Positions 57,216-64,000 of a DNA stretch of 64,000 nt are shown piece by piece. Under the pieces are notes generated by a model. It worked only from the letters and a program-made list of their open reading frames with translations, searched no databases and was not told where the DNA came from. The DNA is taken from assembly GCF_029168945.1 (NCBI RefSeq), contig NC_083602.1:682001-746000 (forward strand), written 5' to 3'. The DNA is from Cannabis sativa. Taxonomy: Eukaryota; Streptophyta; Magnoliopsida; Rosales; Cannabaceae. Position numbers and translations under genes: made by a program. The first letter of the stretch is position 1, and each line of letters starts with the position of its first letter.

Positions 57216-57519
57216 ATTTCTTTACTTTGTACTACCACCAAACTATCTTTTTCAGGATACAAAAAATAAATGTGTCTTTATTTGTGCTTTTGATAGACTT
57301 GAATATAAATATAGTTGAACCTAAAAATAGGGATATTTTAAATATTATACTCTCAAGTGCATGAATGATACTCAAAAATAATGTGTTCATATAAGTAAGA
57401 GGTCAAACCCAAAAGAGAGTTGAGTAACATAAAAAAGAAACTATTTTAATCAAAGTAATAAAATTTTACCTTTGTGATATATGTCTAAACTATCTTGGGG
57501 AGAAGCATCATTAGCCAAT

Positions 57520-58050
57520 TGCTCTCGTATTTATCTATTACTTTCCTCCACCTCACGGAGTCGCCTCTCTATCTCTCACAAGCGATCGTTGGCCTCATCC
57601 TTCTTTTTCCTTTTAGGGCATTGAGTGTGGAAAAATTAGGTTTGTGTCACTCCATAACTCATGGCTCGGACCCGACCACCATGCTCATTTGTCATGAGGG
57701 CCATGGTCAAAATGTCATTCTTCCCTTCCATACATATCCTTCCCTCTTCCACTTGCTTTCGAAAATCATCGTACAAACATAATAAATTGAATTAGAAATA
57801 AATTATGAAAAATATAAATATAAATGCAATTTTATATTTAAAACTTACAATTTGTTTAGCGATATCCACAGTTGGGCCCTCCACCTCGCCTTTCTTATTC
57901 GCGTGAAGTCTTTTCTACACTTCAAATCTATCAATGTCGATGAGTTGGTCGCCTAACTCTTTCTCCATTTCTTCTTCCACTTTCCTCACACCACCTCGTC
58001 CAAAGCGGTGCTTGTAAATATTTTTTACTCTAGGCACTTTTTCTCTTTGT
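57520..58050 (-). pseudogene. CACTA second-protein remnant, unit C
   Basis: Counterpart of 10,190-10,740, with the same Transposase_24-type segments on the minus strand (HGGRVRAMSYGV region near 57,660-57,690, IDIDRFE near 57,920-57,950). Broken by indels. Confidence 0.6.
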
Positions 58051-58790
58051 CGCCCACTCAGGAGTCAATCTAGATACCACAAATTCCTTCCAATCATTCC
58101 CATCAATTAATTCTTCATAAAGTTTAGGTGGCTTAGAAGGTGGAAAGCCACATCTTTGAATTCATAAATACCTTCTATTAGGAATGTTTTCCAATCTCTC
58201 CATCTCTTGAAATGGTGGTTTTCTTGTTCTCCTCAAACAACTCGAAAAAACTCTTCAAAAAATGACAATTATTGTTATATATAAGTACAAATCATAATTA
58301 ATAGTGAGAAATAAATTTAAGGTACTTAATGTTACCTTTATTTCATTTAAACATTTTTCTTTAAGTACAACATCCACCTTAGGCCCACTGATATCTTGTG
58401 GTGGAATATTAACTCGCACCCAAGTCTCAAGTCGGGTAGTGAAAGTAATCGTTCGTTAACTCACACTCAAGTCTCAACCTCCATCTGCTTCCCCGCGCTC
58501 TTCATTTTAGTAAGATCTACTCTTTTGCTTCTCTGTCTAGTATTTTTCTACTATGGTATTGCTTGTGGAGGTTCTTCTGATTCTCTATGAGGTTCTTTTG
58601 GCTCGGATGGTGCATCATGATAATCGACAATGAATTAGCCCCAATCATCATAATCCTTGTCTAGTGTTGGCTCCATAATGAATAGTCCTACACAAATATG
58701 GAAAACATATATTAAATTATAAAAAAAATATATACAAATTGATAAATAAAATTAAATATGTCAAAAAAGTAAATACTAATACGTGTCTGA
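58051..58790 (-). other. CACTA internal sequence, degenerate, unit C
   Basis: Counterpart of 10,741-11,430. No domain recognised. Confidence 0.35.
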
Positions 58791-59930
58791 TAACTCATGG
58801 ATTATGAGTTGGTAGTTTTATTCACCCACAATCCTTTTTATCATCACGAGATGATATGATATCATCTCCAACAGTGACATCAATAGGTGGTGGAATAATT
58901 TGATGAATTTGGTTACTGAGCATGAGATCATCGCCACTAGACTCTTGGTTAGCATAATATTTTGCTTGAGTTGTGAGGAAAACTGACCAGAGTGCATCTA
59001 ATGGATCGCTCATGTAAAATATTTGAGTGGCTTGTGACGCCATTATAAACCTATCAGACTTATGGCCTATTTGATTAAAGTCCACTAATTTGAATCTAAA
59101 TTCATCATCTTTAACCTTGTTATCACTCCTAACCCAATCACAAAGAAAAATAGGGATTCAAAAACTACTGTAATCTAATTCTCAAATTTTTTGAATTATA
59201 CCGTAAAAGGACATATCACATTCAATAGGATTTTTATTTTTTAAACTAGATATTTGAAAAGTCTTAGCAACTATCATAACATAGTTATTTTGTGTTTTTT
59301 TAGATTTATCACGGTCTTGAGTACAAAATTGAGTACTATTAATATAGAACAATTGGTATTTGAGTACATCACACGAAGGACCTCATAATATACAAAGTAG
59401 TGTGTTCAATATATTTCTTGGAGTTTCACACATTTTCACATGTACCTTACATGCCCAAGTGATGAATTAGTGAGTACAAGTGTATCAATATGATACGTAA
59501 CAAAATAATAAATGCATACAACCTTTTTTTGTAACCATGTACTGAAATTTCGATAATGTTCATCTTGTACCCATTTTTTATTCCTTGACTTAGTCGGATT
59601 AGTGGTCTTGATTCAATTAACATCCAGTAAAGCATTAACATTTCAGTTTCAATTGAATATTTTGTAATGCTAAGTATGAAAAGTTAACTAAAGCTCACTC
59701 AATGTACGGTTGGACCTCGTCAATATTTTACAAAAAAAGCAGATGCGCTTTGTCACGATCAGCTCGACTCATGTATGATTAAATACTTCTACTTCTCACA
59801 TAGCACTTCAAGATTTTCATGTATCGTTTAAATGTGTACATCCATCTCGAATACATAGGTCCACACAACTTCTCCTCTTTCACTAAATGCACTGTTAGGT
59901 GAACTATTATGACTTATAACACATTTAGTC
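58791..59930 (-). pseudogene. TNP2-type CACTA transposase remnant, unit C
   Basis: 59,085-58,822 reads MDFNQIGHKSDRFIMASQAT, QIFYMSDPLDALW and SSGDDLMLSNQIHQI, the same region as 11,460-11,760 and as the plus-strand 33,700-33,940 in unit B. Further 5' pieces of the DUF4218 tail lie near 59,700-59,920. Broken. Confidence 0.68.
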
Positions 59931-60075
59931 ACAACAAATTGTGATTTTTGTGACAAATATTTTTAGTCACGAAAATTTTAGTCACAACATAAGAATGATA
60001 ATTTATAATTAGTCAAAACTTTTTAACTTTTAGTCACAAATTTTATTGTCACTAAAAGTAAGATTTTTTGTAGTG

Positions 60076-60954
60076 GGGAAGCAAGCTAGCGCTTCGAAGA
60101 AATTGGGTCCTTCGTCGGATGACCCAATTCTAAAAAAAATCCTTGGCCAAACCTACACAGATTATGATGATTGGGTTCTCCGATTCTGAATAAGAGAATG
60201 AAGAACTGCTAAAGGGGCAAACCGGGGGCGATTTAGCTGGAGGGGTGCTAAAATCTCTCATTCTTGCAAATGCTTTTATTTATCGAGTTTTTCATAAACT
60301 GAATTAAAAGAAGATTAAGCTAAAGAAAACGTATTTAAAAAATGAATAAGAAGAGATTTTTACATGATTAAGGCGTTAATAAGTCTTAGTTCACGAGTCA
60401 ATATTATTAAGCTCTTGGCTATGGAGGGGTAGAGCCTTATTTATAGGCTTTCTGACTAATGGATCTGGTTGACCCGTATCTATTAGGATTTTTGCATATA
60501 AAATAAGCTCACTTATGGGGTAAATATAATTAAATATTTACTATTGGACTAGTTAGGTGAGGCCCCGTGTCTTGGTAACCATTATCCGTAGATGGACACA
60601 CTGTTGACAGAGATAGGTGTGTGTGTGTGTGCATTGGTTTGGAGAGATCGAGGATGTTAGAGTAGTGGACATTGGGAAAACAATGTGATTTCCTTTCTGT
60701 TGTGAGTCTTTATGTGGTCTGACATAGAGGACGAGTCGCTTGATTTCTCGAGATCACGTAAATTGAGTGTCATGTGGCTCGAGTTCCATGACCTTGAGCG
60801 ACTACGAATGCCCTTTCACAACCATTTCTTCTTAATTAGATTGGTATCATGCAAGATTTGGGGGATTGTATCAACAGAGGTAAGTCACCCTATCATGCAA
60901 GATGTTCCTATTAGCTCATGGAGTTTTCATTGTACATTTTTATACTTCTGTGGG
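60076..60954. other. Unassigned region right of CACTA, unit C
   Basis: Counterpart of 12,878-13,955. No frame is conserved open in both copies. It may include the decayed C-terminal part of the DUF4283 gene to its right. Confidence 0.4.
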
Positions 60955-61440
60955 CAGAGATAAAATCATAGCACATAATCCATCGTATCAATTCCCACAG
61001 AATCGTTGGAAATGACCCATATAATACCACAAATAAGCAAAATGTGGAAACTTTTTCATATTTGAAATTAGCATAAGAAGCTTCACTTCCTCAACATCAA
61101 AACTTCATTCATCTCTTAAGGGGAACATCAATATCAATATGCACACACACTCTTAGGTATTCCTAACAAATAATGGTGAAATTATTCACACATGAATCAA
61201 TATAAGCATCTATATATATAATTGCTAGCCTCATGAACGACATGTTTAGTCTTGAATCGTGATTGAAGATCATGGATTTGAACCCACATGTCAACCTTGT
61301 TTAGTGCAACAGTCTTAGGAATGTCCCCTATTTTCAGACATTCAATGATAAGTTGCTTGCGATAGTAAGTCGTAGGGTTTCCTGTAATGACTCGTTGAAT
61401 ATCGATCTCATGGTAGAATTAAAATAAAAATGAATTTTGC
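60955..61440 (-). pseudogene. DUF4283 + CCHC zinc-knuckle pseudogene (LINE ORF1-like)
   Basis: Minus-strand reading from 61,440 gives HEIDIQRVITGNP, YYRKQLIIECLKIGDIPKTV, VDMWVQIHDLQSRFKTKHVV and HEASNYI, which is the DUF4283 domain. After frame changes, EYLRVCVHIDIDVPLKR and FKYEKVSTFCLFCGIIGHFQ show the adjoining zf-CCHC_4 knuckle (near 61,060-60,985). Such proteins are ORF1 products of plant LINEs or related domesticated proteins. The N-terminus visible in unit A (to 19,515) is missing. CTTGC at 61,356-61,360 is the empty site of Copia 1. Confidence 0.72.
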
Positions 61441-61956
61441 TCAAGTATATATATGCTACAAATATTTCCTCTTATCCTTTTCTTCTATCGAATATATATA
61501 CATATATACAGCTATACAAGGTGACAAATATATGTTTATATATATATTTATATTAAAGTTATTTAGGCAAAATTAATTAGTATTATTTCCTTCCATATAT
61601 ATATACAACTACAAAGGTGACAAATATATGTTTGTACTTATATATAGATAGATTAATAATTATAACCACAAAAGAAGACTATATATATTTGAAATTTTAT
61701 TTATCCTTGTACATTATATGTTATTTATTAATTAATTAATTAGAAAAAATAACAACATTTAAATAAGACAAAATGATCAATAAGTTGTTTACATAATTTA
61801 TTATTATTATTTGCTCAAAATAAATAAATAAAGAAAATGAAAGTCTAAAGAGATAAGTTGTATGCTTTAATTATACTATTTGAGAAAAAAAATACACTAT
61901 TATATTATTAATTTGAACCAAATTACATTTATTTTAAAACTTATATAAGATAAGTA
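61441..61956. other. 3' flank of RING copy C
   Basis: AT-rich, matches 20,130-20,601. No gene seen. Confidence 0.5.
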
Positions 61957-62529
61957 CTAAGCAAACATAAATCTACAATTAGGACACTTCTTAAGTCTAC
62001 TGTTTAATATATTTTGCATACACTCAGGGTGAAATACATGACCGCAAGGAAATTTTCTTACGGTCGCTCCCTCTTCGTATTCTTCTAAGCATATTGGACA
62101 TTCTTCTCCTTCAGATATTGTATCATCTCCATACGGATACTTGTCTTCGGGAAATGCATCTATAGTAAGCACGGGTACAATTTCTTCAGGTGCATTTTGT
62201 GCAGGTAAATTCACTGCTGGTGCATTATCTTCAGGTGCATTTTGTGCAGGTAAATTCACGGTCGGTGCATTATCTTCAGATGCATTTTGCACAGATAATT
62301 GCACAGATGGATTTTCTTCATCACCGTGAAAGTTATCGTGATATAATATATGTATACATTTAATAATAGAAATTAAGAAAAATGCCCCGATTAAAAGCAT
62401 CATGAGCAAAAATTTCAGTTTTTGAACTCAAATACTATTATGATGGTTACCATCATCTTTCTGACTTTGGGCTAAGACAGTTGGAAGTAATACAACCAAG
62501 CTGATGGTGAAGTAATAAACTAGAGCCAT
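61957..62529 (-). pseudogene. Membrane RING-H2 protein, unit C copy, early in-frame stop
   Basis: From ATG 62,529 (MALVYYFTISLVVLLPTVLA) the frame stops at TGA after 33 residues. Compared with unit A there are two extra bases near 62,435 and one extra A near 62,410; together they restore the frame but expose the TGA. Downstream the frame is open to 61,957: membrane helix (MMLLIGAFFLISIIK), a Pro/Ala/Asn linker with two copies of VNLPAQNAPE, and a complete RING-H2 (CPIC, CGHVFHPEC, CPNC). An internal ATG at 62,403 could start a 148-residue protein with helix and RING but no signal peptide. Without the stop the gene would have 190 codons. Confidence 0.82.
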
Positions 62530-64000
62530 TTCTGCAAAATCAATTTAAAAAATTAATAATAATTACTATAACATATTAAAGTAAGTAAATAAGACAAAAT
62601 AAAATAAAATTAAAGTAAGTAAATGACATTTATTTTCTCATTTTTTGAGTAAATATATATTAATGAATTATTTAGTTTCTAACTCCATTAATATTTCTCT
62701 AGCTAAGATATAAATATATATAACAAAGAATTGGGTTCTTGAAGTATTTGTTAGATTATTATTTTCAGAAGAGTTTTACAAAAAACCTCACTTATTCCTT
62801 GATGATCACAAAAAAAATAAATAATTAAATAGATATATATTAAGCAGCTTGCTTAGCTGAAAATGGTATTAATTGATATCAAGTAATAATAATAATAATC
62901 TGATGTGAATTAACCCAATATTAAGTATATATACGTGAATATTATATGTGCTTATTAAATGTATATATAATATATATAATTTATTTATGTTGTTTGTGCA
63001 TGTACATATAAATATATATATATATATATATTTATATAAGGCATGCATGCAGTAGTTATAATTAAATTTCATAATATTATGAGAAAAATCAGAAACAAAT
63101 TACAAACCCAAATTAAAGCACAGAAGCACATGCATGCAGTAGCTTAAATATCCTTTGTAATTGTGTATATGTGTGTATATATATATATTGTATATATATA
63201 TATTATTCAATGGGTACGTACCAGGTGGTAATTTGGTGAAGAGGTATATAGGCAAGAAATGGTGTTGGCATGGATCAATCGAGGAGAATATTATTATTGG
63301 GAGCCTTTAGGAGTTCAGAGTGTGATTTATTTGTTAATTGATGCAAATGAAGATATATATATATATATATATAAATATTAAGATTTTATTAAAACCTAGC
63401 TAATTCAACAAATGGATTTAGAATTGGATACAAAATGAATGTATAGACACCTAATTACTTACTCATTTGCCCATATTAATTAACTTAAGTGATAGTCCAA
63501 TATTAAACATGATTAATTAATTAATATTTATCCAAAAATGTGTTCATTCTTATATTTGACGCCATCAATTCCTTTGTTTTTATTATCACATTAATTAATC
63601 AATTACCATTTTTGAATTAATGGAGAACTCAACACAACCCACTAAAACATTCACATTTAGAATTGATTACCAAATTATACATTCATTTATCTAAAAATAC
63701 TCAATTTCATAGCTATATATATATAGCTTAATTTATAAATATTTTATAGATATAAAAAGAAAGAATATCATTCCCACAAGCTTAGACCTAGCTATATTCA
63801 TTAATTATAAATAGTCACGACTAACAAATTTTATTTAGTGGGTGATAAATATATATTATTTGTATTAGCAAACATATAAATTTTTATTAGTTATATTTAA
63901 GAGAAAATTTATACTTTGTAGGGCGTTTTTGTTAATATTAAGTAAAAAAAAAAAAAAAAAAACAGTAACTTCATTAATATGTTGCTAATTCTCAAATTAA
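62530..64000 (-). promoter_or_regulatory. 5' UTR intron, UTR exon and upstream region of RING copy C
   Basis: Intron about 62,532-63,221 on the minus strand (GTACGT...TTTGCAG), then a 5' UTR exon from 63,222 to about 63,340 (CACCAAATTACCACCTG at the donor), then a TA-rich tract at 63,354-63,375 at the TATA position. Upstream homology with copies A and B runs to the window edge. Confidence 0.6.

Larger units (their letters stand above)
55922..60075 (-). mobile_element. CACTA (En/Spm) element, unit C, degenerate
   Basis: The left end CCCTACAAAAAAATTTATT (one base off CACTA) and the right end GATTTTTTGTAGTG match those of the unit-A copy, with the same TTTTAGTCACAA-type subterminal repeats (55,945-56,230 and 59,930-60,060). 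It carries the minisatellite, the neprosin exon fragment and minus-strand transposase remnants in the same order as unit A, so it was present before the duplication. Confidence 0.78.
43070..64000. repeat. Segmental duplication, unit C
   Basis: Partner of unit A in direct orientation. The right boundary is beyond the window. It carries Copia 2 and the truncated CACTA end 43,169-43,882, which unit A lacks. Confidence 0.85.

Noticed and set aside
1..64000. tRNA, rRNA or organellar insert
   Set aside because: No cloverleaf, rRNA or plastid/mitochondrial gene segments were recognised by eye on either strand.

Overview
This is a eudicot plant nuclear sequence. It is AT-rich and dense in nested LTR retrotransposons and CACTA transposons, with a few spliced genes carrying GT-AG introns. 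I cannot name the species from sequence alone; a member of the Rosales is a low-confidence guess. There is no bacterial, organellar or CRISPR feature.

The window is built from three related units, each a neprosin-domain gene followed by a small membrane RING-finger gene. Unit A (about 1-22,500) has neprosin gene 1 (5,169-6,970, +) and a broken RING gene (20,602-21,157, -). Unit B (about 26,000-37,700) has neprosin gene 2 (26,653-28,497, +) and the only intact RING gene (37,139-37,648, +, inverted relative to the other two). Unit C (about 43,070-64,000) has neprosin gene 3 (52,938-54,762, +) and a RING gene with an in-frame stop (61,957-62,529, -). A and C are collinear copies of one segmental duplication. 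They share a decayed Copia remnant, an old LTR, the neprosin gene, a CACTA element with a G-rich minisatellite and a captured neprosin exon, a DUF4283 pseudogene and the RING gene.

Because A and C are paired, several insertions can be dated relative to the duplication: the other copy still carries the empty target site. Insertions present only in A are a solo LTR at 1,462-2,647 (target duplication AAGAT), a solo LTR at 3,197-4,547 (AGAAC), a nearly intact Copia element at 14,026-19,174 (CTTGC, LTRs differing at one base) and a CACTA-type MITE at 19,763-20,104 (AAC). A Copia element at 45,349-50,890 (CTATT) sits in the old LTR of C. In the middle are a solo LTR at 28,663-30,519 (CATTA), a truncated Gypsy-type LTR plus gag start at 22,861-25,565, a CACTA element with TNP2 and Ulp1-like remnants (31,727-34,859), and another CACTA element with an internal 1.35-kb tandem duplication (about 38,030-41,975).

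The three neprosin genes all have seven exons, six phase-0 introns and complete reading frames (387, 391 and 391 residues). They encode a signal peptide, a neprosin activation-peptide domain and a neprosin domain. All three appear to have lost the first of the two catalytic glutamates of the Nepenthes enzyme (Lys, Gln and Lys at that position) while keeping the second. Only gene 2 retains a recognisable TATA box and 5' UTR exon; the matching roughly 350 bp is absent upstream of genes 1 and 3. Of the RING genes only the unit-B copy is intact. The picture is a young birth-and-death cluster of secreted neprosin-like proteins and membrane RING proteins, reshaped by transposons.
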